A program made the position numbers and the translations under genes. DNA of 5,328 nucleotides from an uncultured Pirellulaceae bacterium (GTDB lineage Bacteria; Planctomycetota; Planctomycetia; Pirellulales; Pirellulaceae). The stretch covers positions 1-5,328 of the forward strand of contig CAMYKF010000166.1 of NCBI GenBank assembly GCA_947258905.1, written 5' to 3'. The notes beneath the pieces were generated by a model. That model worked only from the letters and a program-made list of their open reading frames with translations, did no database searches and was not told the origin of the DNA. Below are positions 1 to 5,176 of the stretch, piece by piece (positions within the stretch are counted from its first letter, which is position 1; each line of letters opens with the position of its first letter).

Positions 1-1048
1 TACCGTTTCCGGCGAGGTTTTGGAGCATCGGGATAGTAATCCGGTATTTTTGGGTCCAGTCTTGTAACAAACTTCGGGTTTCTGGATTCATTGAGTCATT
101 GGCTTCGAAAATGACGCTGTGGAATTTCCCGGTGACAGGATATCCTTCCGCAACCCATTGTTGATATTCAGCCAATGGCATTTCTACCGGGTCATCGCCA
201 TCGGGTGACCAACGCAACTGGTAACGCCACGCATCGTAATTCCAGTTGGAAACCAGCAGGTCGCCGGTGGTGGTGAATTTCGGCGGGTTCAGCACGAACA
301 GGCGGGCGTATCCCGGCAGTTCATCAGCGGTTTTTGTCTGCAGATATTCGTGAAAAGCGAGTCCGCGACCAAACAGAACCACCTGGATAAAAGGTTGTTC
401 TGTTTCCAAAACAAACTGTTCAATCTGGTGCAGAATCCAGAGGTAATCGTCAGGATGCACCTCATCCAGCGAATCAATGACATAAAACGCGGCCGATTTC
501 GCCTTGAGATATTCGATCAGGCAACGCGTGTCTTTCTGTTCATGTTTAAGTCCCAAAAGATGACTCAAAACCGTATTGCCGCAATACAAGTCCGGTTTTT
601 CCTCGACCAATCCGCGCTGTTGCCAATGCTCGTAAAGGTCTTTGATATCGAACTTGAAAACATCCCCTGCGGCATATGATTTCTTGAAGACGCGACTCTT
701 GATAAACGTTTTGCCAATCCCGGCGGCGCCCGACACCAGTGTCATGGAACGATAAGGCCGGATCGACGCGGTCTCGAAAACTTGCCGGGAATGGTCCAGG
801 TGTTCGCTCAACTGACGATTCGCTTCGCGATAATAGGCAGGCAAGTCTTTTTGTTTGTGGCGACCCGCGATCAGGCATTCAGGCAAAACCCGTCGCTCGA
901 TTTCCAGCAAACGCGAGGTGTCTACCCAATCGTCGGTGCCAGCCAACTCGTCAGAACCATTGCTCCCGCCAGATTTGCAAGCCTGCCAGGCCACAGCTGC
1001 CAGCAGCAGCGCGACATAACTCGTGTGCTGTCGAAGTGGCCAATGCAT
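1..1048 (-). CDS. P-loop NTPase, NACHT/STAND-like, partial (C-terminus beyond left edge)
   Basis: I read 349 uninterrupted codons from ATG 1048 to the left edge. Seen: Walker A GAAGIGKT at residues 107-114, and a hydrophobic strand ending in DSLDE (FYVIDSLDEV, about 188-197), which matches the extended Walker B of NACHT NTPases (hhhhDGLDE). A following strand VVLFGRG (about 223-229) sits where the sensor-1 arginine strand is expected. Residues 12-20 are hydrophobic and followed by AWQAC, then a Gly/Ser-rich stretch (KSGGSNGS), which looks like a lipoprotein signal but with a poor lipobox (W and Q at -3 and -2). ATG 1048 is the only ATG between the upstream stop (1082-1084) and residue 102; no Shine-Dalgarno motif precedes it. 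Codons such as AAA, GAA, TTT and ATT are commoner than in the genes to the right, suggesting acquisition. Family knowledge: NACHT/STAND proteins act as nucleotide-driven switches, several in phage defence. No effector domain is visible here, so defence is only a possibility. Confidence 0.75.
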   Translation of the reverse strand, partial: MHWPLRQHTSYVALLLAAVAWQACKSGGSNGSDELAGTDDWVDTSRLLEIERRVLPECLIAGRHKQKDLPAYYREANRQLSEHLDHSRQVFETASIRPYRSMTLVSGAAGIGKTFIKSRVFKKSYAAGDVFKFDIKDLYEHWQQRGLVEEKPDLYCGNTVLSHLLGLKHEQKDTRCLIEYLKAKSAAFYVIDSLDEVHPDDYLWILHQIEQFVLETEQPFIQVVLFGRGLAFHEYLQTKTADELPGYARLFVLNPPKFTTTGDLLVSNWNYDAWRYQLRWSPDGDDPVEMPLAEYQQWVAEGYPVTGKFHSVIFEANDSMNPETRSLLQDWTQKYRITIPMLQNLAGNG

Positions 1049-1088
1049 ATTTGAATGCCCGCGAATAGTATCGTCTGATGATCAACGA

Positions 1089-1164
1089 GCATTAGTTTCA
1101 CAATTTCCAATTGCGTGCCAATGTCCCCGGTCAACAAAATAGCGAAATTGACAATATATTCACA
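1089..1164. other. AT-rich junction segment with inverted repeat; possible mobile-element end
   Basis: Between the NTPase start and the comM remnant lies AT-rich DNA unlike either side. Seen: GTCAA (1130-1134) and TTGAC (1148-1152) form a 5-bp inverted repeat. Three degenerate blocks of about 20 bases (starting near 1089, 1107 and 1135) share an A/T-rich half followed by an AATT/AATG-type half, and the segment ends in ACA at 1164. Read from 1164 leftwards it begins TGT, as Tn7-like and Tn5053-like element ends do. The similarity between blocks is weak (about 10 of 17 between the first two). It could equally be the promoter and operator of the NTPase gene. Confidence 0.2.
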
Positions 1165-1483
1165 ATCAAGCCACTCCAGCTTGCGTTTTCGCAAACGGTG
1201 CGCCCAGGCTGAACGTTTTGAACATCGAAATGCCAACGATAGTTCCCTGTACAACGCCAACTTGTCCAGCCGTCAGCTGCGCACGTATTGTCCGCTGGAC
1301 GATGCCTGTCAGAACCTGATGAAAGCCAGCGTCAACGAGATGGGTTTGTCGGCTCGCGCCCACGACAAGATCTTGCGCGTTGCCCGTACCATCGCCGACC
1401 TCGACGCCAGCGACGAAATCCGGCATGCGCATTTGTCCGAGGCCATCAACTACCGCATCCTCGATCGCAATCTGTGGCATTAA
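1115..1483 (+). pseudogene. comM: C-terminal remnant of YifB/ComM (Mg-chelatase-like AAA protein)
   Basis: The open frame starts at GTG 1115 (ATG at 1121), but recognisable homology begins only near 1199 (CAQAERF) and runs to the TAA at 1481-1483. The block from NANLSSRQLRTYCPLD through NEMGLSARAHDKILRVARTIADL to HLSEAINYRILDRNLW is the hallmark Mg-chelatase C-terminal domain of YifB/ComM. Full-length members have about 500 residues: an N-terminal Lon-protease-like domain, then an AAA+ core with Walker A and B. Only about the last 95 residues remain, and no upstream frame supplies the rest. ComM is a hexameric branch-migration helicase that extends recombination during natural transformation; the fragment lacks all ATPase motifs and cannot do this. 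The retained part has no frameshift or stop and keeps GC-rich third positions, so truncation looks recent. The first ~28 codons appear to be junction DNA. Expression as a stray peptide cannot be excluded. Confidence 0.8.
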
Positions 1484-1492
1484 AAAGTAGCA

Positions 1493-1509
1493 GGCACACT
1501 CCGTGTGCC
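1493..1509. repeat. Short palindrome (7-bp stem, 3-base loop)
   Basis: GGCACAC and GTGTGCC flank the loop TCC, giving a perfect 7-bp stem ten bases after the comM-remnant stop codon. No T-run follows, so it is not a classical intrinsic terminator. It is the first of three palindromes between two convergent reading frames and is most likely a REP-like intergenic palindrome or a processing/stability stem. Confidence 0.6.
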
Positions 1510-1517
1510 GTCCGCAG

Positions 1518-1539
1518 GGTGCCACTGGCTCTGCCAGTG
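1518..1539 (+). repeat. REP-like palindromic unit, copy A
   Basis: A 22-base unit that starts GGTGCC and contains CACTGGC-TCT-GCCAGTG, a perfect 7-bp stem with a 3-base loop (1523-1539). It matches the reverse complement of 1606-1627 at 19 of 22 positions, so the two are inverted copies. Two palindromes in opposite orientation are typical of bacterial REP/BIME elements. Copies elsewhere in the genome would be expected but cannot be seen here. Confidence 0.6.
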
Positions 1540-1605
1540 CGACTTCTGACGGGCCATCTTTGTGACCTTGCAGGGTCGATTCAACCTTGGCGTTAAGGAG
1601 ACGTT

Positions 1606-1627
1606 CACTGGCGTAGCCAGCGGCACC
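1606..1627 (-). repeat. REP-like palindromic unit, copy B (inverted)
   Basis: Contains CTGGC-GTA-GCCAG with an outer C-G pair around one A/C mismatch. Its reverse complement matches copy A at 19 of 22 positions; two of the three differences are in the loop and one is in the stem. The 10-mer GCGACTTCTG follows shortly after both copies (1539-1548 and 1630-1639), suggesting the duplicated unit extends beyond the palindrome. Confidence 0.55.
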
Positions 1628-1678
1628 CGGCGACTTCTGCGTCCCCCTTCGCTGCCCCGGTGACGCCGGTGCGGTGGC

Positions 1679-2437
1679 TCAATCCTGTTTACTTCGTACT
1701 TGATAGTTGCGACGACTCTTGTCGTATTCAAGTTCGATCAAGCCCTGGGCGGCGATGTCCTTGAGTAATTGTGAGAAACTGGTGTAGCCGTAGTAACCTT
1801 CGTTGAATCCGGGATACACGCGGCGCACTGCCTGCTTCAGCGCCGATCCCCAGACATCGTCGTAGTCCTGCTCAAAGGATTGCAGCACTTCCAGCAGCTG
1901 ACCAATCGCTTCCTGCTTTTTGTCTTCTTTTGGCTTGCCTTTTTTCGGTGTGCGGCGACGCTGCGTTGCCGCCCGAACCAGGTCATCGTAGTAAATGAAC
2001 TCATCGCAATTGGCGATGAGCAGGTCGGACGTGGAACTCTTCACGCCGCAGCCGATGACGCGCTTGTCGTTCTCCTTGAGCTTGGAAACGAGCGGCGAAA
2101 AATCACTGTCGCCGGAAATCAGGGCGAAGGCATCAATGTGCTGCTTCGAATAACAGAGATCGAGTGCATCCACAACCATTCGAATGTCGGCACTGTTCTT
2201 GCCGCTCATCTTGCTCTGCGGAATATCGATCAGCTCGATTCCCTGGCCGTGAAACTCCCGCACGTCGTCGGCATAGTTGCGCCAATCACAGTAGGCCCGC
2301 TTGAAAACGATTCTGCCTTTTTCCAACAGCCGTTTCAGGACCAACCGAATCTCAAAGTTGCCCGACTTCATGTGCCGGACGCCGATCGCAAGATTTTCAA
2401 AATCCACGAATACAGCGATCAGTGGTTCCGTCGACAT
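1679..2437 (-). CDS. NYN-domain putative ribonuclease with C-terminal OST-HTH/LOTUS-like domain
   Basis: 252 residues, ATG 2437 to TGA 1679-1681. The N-terminal ~155 residues are a NYN (LabA/DUF88, PIN-like) domain: VDFEN (D12, N15) on the first strand, KNSADIRMVVD (D84, D90) at the centre, and SGDSDF (D110, D112) on the fourth strand. These acidic positions are where NYN/PIN nucleases bind metal, and all are present, so the enzyme is probably active on RNA. Residues about 159-174 form a Lys/Arg-rich linker. Residues about 176-249 (LLEVLQSF..., VWGSALKQAVRRVYPGF..., YTSFSQLLKDIAAQGLIELEY) fit a winged-helix OST-HTH/LOTUS domain, an RNA-binding module often fused to NYN domains in bacteria. 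No signal peptide is present, so it is cytoplasmic. Upstream only an AGG lies at ribosome-binding distance (CCAGGTCAATT before ATG). It stands alone, converging on the comM remnant. Substrate unknown. Confidence 0.9.
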   Translation of the reverse strand: MSTEPLIAVFVDFENLAIGVRHMKSGNFEIRLVLKRLLEKGRIVFKRAYCDWRNYADDVREFHGQGIELIDIPQSKMSGKNSADIRMVVDALDLCYSKQHIDAFALISGDSDFSPLVSKLKENDKRVIGCGVKSSTSDLLIANCDEFIYYDDLVRAATQRRRTPKKGKPKEDKKQEAIGQLLEVLQSFEQDYDDVWGSALKQAVRRVYPGFNEGYYGYTSFSQLLKDIAAQGLIELEYDKSRRNYQVRSKQD

Positions 2438-2764
2438 AATTGACCTGGCTCGCCTGGAAAGGATGATTGGGAAGGGAAAAGTTGCTCAGCGACATCAGTT
2501 GGGATCTTTCGGTCCCCATTGATATCGGCCATTAATTACAGAAAACCGCGACATCGCCCGGGCATCTCGCAGGAGTGAATCGTTCGGCAGACCGATCGCT
2601 CAGGCAGGTAGCTGATTCTAGCGTTCACAATGTTGCTACGCAAAACTCGCAATCCTCGCAAAAAGCGTTGCAAATAATTCCTGAACCAGTGATTGGAATT
2701 TCTCGCCAGTCAGCCGGTTCGCTGGCCGCGTCAGACGATGTTTTTCGTCATAGAGTTACGACCT
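2438..2764. other. Intergenic spacer, no gene recognised
   Basis: 327 bases between the NYN gene start and the methyltransferase stop, both on the minus strand. It should hold the NYN promoter and the methyltransferase transcript end. I see no strong promoter pair, no terminator with a T-run, no tRNA and no convincing small reading frame; the plus-strand frame 2575-2787 has a low-complexity Ser/Gln-rich composition without recognisable motifs. Confidence 0.6.
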
Positions 2765-3385
2765 TCAAGACTTGCGGAACAGGCTAATCGATTCGACGTC
2801 GTGGTAAGCCAGTAACATGGCACCTGAAGCAGCACAGCGGTCGAAAATCTCGTGAGTCAATTCGGCGTCGTTCGGCCAGGGATAGGCGAAAATGAGGTCG
2901 AAGTCGTTGACCGCGTAATCCATTTCGTCGTAGGCACAATCTGGATCGGTATGCAAAGCCAATTCACCGTCATAAGTGACAAACGCGTCGTAAACCAGGT
3001 CTTCCACTCCCTCAGGAATGAAACTTCCATTGACCAGCTCGACCGAAATATCGAGTTCTTCGGCGATCCCTTCCGCGACCGCGCACAAGTTGCTGTCGTA
3101 CTCGATTCCGTAGGACTCATAGCCGATCATTGCCGCCAGCGATGCGACCACATTGATGCCGCTTCCCCATTCACAAAACCTCTCGCCAGTGAGCATCCGG
3201 GAATCGAATAACGCTTTCAGGCACCGATAGATAGCCCGGTAATCGCTCGGCACAAATCCTTGAAAAGTCTTTGACGTGTCGACCCTGTTTTGCTCAACCA
3301 GGTCATCGACGGTTCGAAGAAACTCAACGATCTCGTTCGGAGTCGTAACTGATTTGTAGTCGAAATCGACGCAATTCAAAGTCAT
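2765..3385 (-). CDS. Class I SAM-dependent methyltransferase-like protein
   Basis: 206 residues, ATG 3385 to TGA 2765-2767. Residues 69-87 (RFCEWGSGINVVASLAAMIG region) form the glycine-rich motif I of a Rossmann methyltransferase: E72, G74, S75, G76, with N78 where a third glycine is common. YGIEYD (92-97) supplies the acidic residue (E95) that usually contacts the ribose hydroxyls of S-adenosylmethionine. DFDLIFAYPWPND (161-173) is at the motif IV position and loosely resembles the D/N-P-P-Y/W catalytic loop, but with AYPWP. The last strand is AMLLAYHD (189-196). The chain is acidic and short, with a ~65-residue N-terminal helical part and no separate target-recognition domain. The substrate is not predictable; a small molecule or protein is more likely than DNA. 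No clear Shine-Dalgarno precedes the ATG, and a 7-bp stem-loop lies about 45-67 bases upstream. Not in an operon with its neighbours. Confidence 0.8.
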   Translation of the reverse strand: MTLNCVDFDYKSVTTPNEIVEFLRTVDDLVEQNRVDTSKTFQGFVPSDYRAIYRCLKALFDSRMLTGERFCEWGSGINVVASLAAMIGYESYGIEYDSNLCAVAEGIAEELDISVELVNGSFIPEGVEDLVYDAFVTYDGELALHTDPDCAYDEMDYAVNDFDLIFAYPWPNDAELTHEIFDRCAASGAMLLAYHDVESISLFRKS

Positions 3386-3430
3386 GCGGGCAATGCGAAA
3401 GGAAAAACTCGGTTAACTCCGGCGTGGTCA

Positions 3431-3452
3431 CCAGCACATGTTAGCGTGCTGG
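3431..3452. repeat. Stem-loop (7-bp stem, 8-base loop) upstream of the methyltransferase gene
   Basis: CCAGCAC (3431-3437) pairs with GTGCTGG (3446-3452) around ATGTTAGC. In the methyltransferase orientation it would lie about 45-67 bases before the ATG, in a possible 5' leader. No T-run follows on either strand. It may be another dispersed intergenic palindrome; a regulatory role is unproven. Confidence 0.45.
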
Positions 3453-3733
3453 CGGGCATCAACCCAGCGGTGATCGTCAGGTTCTTCGGTTGCAGGAAGC
3501 GTTGCCAGCGGTGCCCGTCCAGCGTTGCCGGTTGGCTCTCTCATGTCAGACTGGCCAATTTGTACAGCAAATACATTTCCCCGGAATGCCTGGCTTCATC
3601 GTGCAAGCCATGAATAATTCGGCTGGCCACCGAGGCTGGCCCGCGAGTCGCATCGGCGGGTGCGGTGAGGGGTCATTCGCTTTAGGTAACGTTGAGCTCG
3701 GGTCGAGTCACCATCCGCGAAACATGCGCGCCT

Positions 3734-3746
3734 ACCCCAGAGGGGT
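3734..3746. repeat. Small stem-loop ACCCC-AGA-GGGGT
   Basis: A perfect 5-bp stem with a 3-base loop about 60 bases before the tandem repeat. It is short enough to arise by chance in this GC content, but it lies in a non-coding stretch together with other repeats. Confidence 0.3.
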
Positions 3747-3808
3747 CGTCAGTACTGGCGGAGCCGGAGCTGGGGCTCGAGCATTTTGTCGGCAATGAAA
3801 TGGGCATT

Positions 3809-3892
3809 GAGTAGGGGTTTGAGTAGGGGTTTGAGTAGGGGTTTGAGTAGGGGTTTGAGTAGGGGTTTGAGTAGGGGTTTGAGTAGGGGTTT
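3809..3892. repeat. Perfect tandem repeat, 7 x 12 bp (GAGTAGGGGTTT)
   Basis: Seven identical copies of GAGTAGGGGTTT run without one mismatch from 3809 to 3892. The plus strand has a GGGG run in every unit, separated by eight bases (TTTGAGTA), so it could form a G-quadruplex with long loops. On the plus strand only one frame is open (Ser-Arg-Gly-Leu repeats); the other two meet TAG or TGA in every unit. On the minus strand all three frames are open (NPYS, KPLL and TPTQ repeats). Perfect identity indicates recent slippage expansion or active homogenisation, and copy number is probably variable between strains. The flanking sequence is not recognised as a gene. Confidence 0.95.
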
Positions 3893-4037
3893 TCGTGAAT
3901 CTTCAAAATTCGCTGCGGGGAATGGCCGAGTCCGGCAGTTATTAACAGGGACCACGCCAGAGATCGAACACAACGCAGGGAGAGTGTCGCTTCTTCCGAC
4001 TTCGAACTGCGTCATATTGATACCGATGCCTTTATTT

Positions 4038-4042
4038 GAGGG
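4038..4042 (+). promoter_or_regulatory. Ribosome binding site GAGGG deciding the start at 4051
   Basis: GAGGG lies eight bases before ATG 4051, ideal spacing, but only two bases before the in-frame ATG 4045 and overlapping the possible TTG start at 4036. This favours 4051 as the start. It is the clearest Shine-Dalgarno match in the window. Confidence 0.6.
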
Positions 4043-4050
4043 TCATGGAA

Positions 4051-4473
4051 ATGGTAGCGTCAACGAAACATATGTGCCTGGTGTGGACGGTCGCAGCCGT
4101 CATCGTTTGCACGGCCGGGCAGGCGGCGGCTCAGGAACGAATCGTGAATTCGCGATGCGACACCGCGATCAAGGTTGCCATGGAAGACAACGATGTTGTC
4201 GCTGTGGTGGTAGAGCGCATCAAATACGGCGATATGGTGCTGGGCGATGTCTACTGCCTGCCCTGGTCCGATCCGCACGGTTTTCACTTCGTGTACTTCG
4301 ATTTTGATTGCGCTCCGGGTGTTTATTGCTTGTGGGATCCGGGTGTCCTGGTTTTGGTGGACGTAAGACGTCGGCTCGTCAAGGTTGTTGACGAGTGGTA
4401 TGTCCCGGATAGCGATTTACCGGCCGACGTGCTGCGGAGACTGAGAGCCGCCAAGAGAATGGCCGACGACTAG
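4051..4473 (+). CDS. Small secreted protein of unknown function
   Basis: 140 residues from ATG 4051 to TAG 4471-4473; in-frame alternatives at ATG 4045 or TTG 4036 would add 2 or 5 residues. Residues 1-27 are a signal peptide: a charged start with K6, a hydrophobic core about 9-21, and a likely signal-peptidase-I site after AAA (25-27), giving a mature protein starting QERIVNS. The mature part has four cysteines (36, 69, 87, 93) that could form two disulfides. It has a strongly aromatic central stretch (FHFVYFDFD, 78-86) and a beta-rich pattern through LVLVDVRRRLVKVVDEWYV, then a C-terminal helix (PADVLRRLRAAKRM). I recognise no family. It is expected outside the cytoplasm. The gene converges on the membrane-protein gene with a 25-base gap and has its own upstream region after the minisatellite, so it is probably monocistronic. 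Confidence 0.75.
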   Translation: MVASTKHMCLVWTVAAVIVCTAGQAAAQERIVNSRCDTAIKVAMEDNDVVAVVVERIKYGDMVLGDVYCLPWSDPHGFHFVYFDFDCAPGVYCLWDPGVLVLVDVRRRLVKVVDEWYVPDSDLPADVLRRLRAAKRMADD

Positions 4474-4498
4474 GCGGATGGCGGCCGGGTGCCTCCCG

Positions 4499-5176
4499 CT
4501 AAGTGCCAAATGGCCAGATGCCGCGATCCTGAAAGAGTTGTTTGGTTTCCTGACGTGAGAATGCGAGCTCGCGGGCCCGGGTGCCAAGCTGTTCGGCCAG
4601 CTGCGTCGGGCAACCGGTCAGACGCATGCCTTCGCCGCCATTGAAAACGTGAGCATATGTCCAGCCGCCACGTTCCTCGATCAACAAGGTGACCTGGGTC
4701 ATCAACCGAGCAAACTTCACCAAAACAACGCTCTCCACCTGATCGATGGACCACTCGCGATCCAGCCGGGGCAAGCGCACCGTGCGGCGCCGGGGATCGA
4801 CGATGACATAGGTTTCCTCGCCCTGCATCCGGTTGATGGCAGCAAACAAACCGACCATTGTCCAAACTGCCGCCATGCCCATCACGATGCCCGCCAGCAC
4901 AAACGGCCAGGCCCACGGACCCTGCACGACAAACATAACCGAGACGGCAATGCAGGCGCTGAGTACACCCGTCATCCAGTAACCAACGATACGCACGGGA
5001 ATCAGTTGCGGCCGGATCAGCCAGCGTCCGGTATCGTCGTGCTCGACAACAAAACCGCCGCTCACTTCGCCCCAGCCCAGGGGCTCGCCCAGTTCCGCGC
5101 GCTCCGGACGCTGGTCGAACGTGACCATGCGGGGATAGTCGGTGCGGTTCGAAAATGAAGGGAGCTCGAATTTCAC
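4499..5176 (-). CDS. Two-helix inner-membrane protein of unknown function
   Basis: 225 residues from GTG 5176 to TAG 4499-4501; the first in-frame ATG is codon 17, and neither start has a Shine-Dalgarno motif. GTG is kept because the residues between (KFELPSFSNRTDYPR) look coding. A polar N-terminal part (1-56) precedes two hydrophobic helices (about 60-84 and 90-113) separated by the short turn QGPWAW, a helical-hairpin arrangement that puts both termini on the same side. The rest (about 120-225) is soluble: ETYVIVDPRRRTVRLPRL and EWSIDQVESVVLVKF suggest a small beta-rich fold like that in bacterial PH-like membrane proteins, where a strand pair is followed by a 'determines-order' segment. 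It ends in a basic/amphipathic helix. That resemblance is structural guesswork. No enzyme motif is present. The long plus-strand frame over the same bases is a shadow. Confidence 0.75.
   Translation of the reverse strand: MKFELPSFSNRTDYPRMVTFDQRPERAELGEPLGWGEVSGGFVVEHDDTGRWLIRPQLIPVRIVGYWMTGVLSACIAVSVMFVVQGPWAWPFVLAGIVMGMAAVWTMVGLFAAINRMQGEETYVIVDPRRRTVRLPRLDREWSIDQVESVVLVKFARLMTQVTLLIEERGGWTYAHVFNGGEGMRLTGCPTQLAEQLGTRARELAFSRQETKQLFQDRGIWPFGT

Larger units (their letters stand above)
3386..4050. other. Long intergenic region with stem-loops and a minisatellite
   Basis: 665 bases without a convincing gene. It carries a 7-bp stem-loop (3431-3452), a small ACCCC-AGA-GGGGT stem-loop (3734-3746), a perfect 7 x 12 bp tandem repeat (3809-3892) and the upstream sequence of the secreted-protein gene at 4051. 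Several reading frames cross the tandem repeat only because a 12-base unit without stops in a given frame stays open. Frames over 3490-3800 show no recognisable family. Confidence 0.6.

Noticed and set aside
922..1260. Minus-strand frame across the NTPase/comM junction
   Set aside because: It overlaps both the NTPase N-terminus and the antisense of the comM remnant in unrelated frames, has no known motif, and is best explained as a shadow.
1493..1509. Intrinsic terminator for the comM remnant
   Set aside because: The stem is followed by GTCCGCAGGG and not by a T-run, so a Rho-independent terminator is not supported.
1880..2443. Plus-strand 187-codon frame
   Set aside because: It is the antisense shadow of the NYN gene, whose catalytic motifs are unmistakable on the minus strand.
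3809..3892. CRISPR array
   Set aside because: The units are contiguous 12-base tandem copies with no unique spacers, and no cas gene is nearby.
3682..4015. Minus-strand frames encoding NPYS or KPLL repeats
   Set aside because: All three minus frames are open across the repeat, so openness is not evidence. The flanks show no known family and no ribosome binding site was evident. A small repeat protein remains conceivable.
3786..4307. Plus-strand frame through the minisatellite encoding Ser-Arg-Gly-Leu repeats
   Set aside because: It is open mainly because the 12-base unit lacks stops in this frame, and its second half overlaps the better-supported secreted-protein gene in another frame.
4474..4498. 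Possible bidirectional terminator in the 25-base gap between convergent genes
   Set aside because: Only a 4-bp CGGG/CCCG stem is present, with no T-run, so it is not reported as a feature.
4649..5158. Long plus-strand frame of 169 codons
   Set aside because: It is antisense to the two-helix membrane protein, whose hydrophobic segments and composition are clearly the coding ones; the plus frame is His/Gln-rich without motifs.
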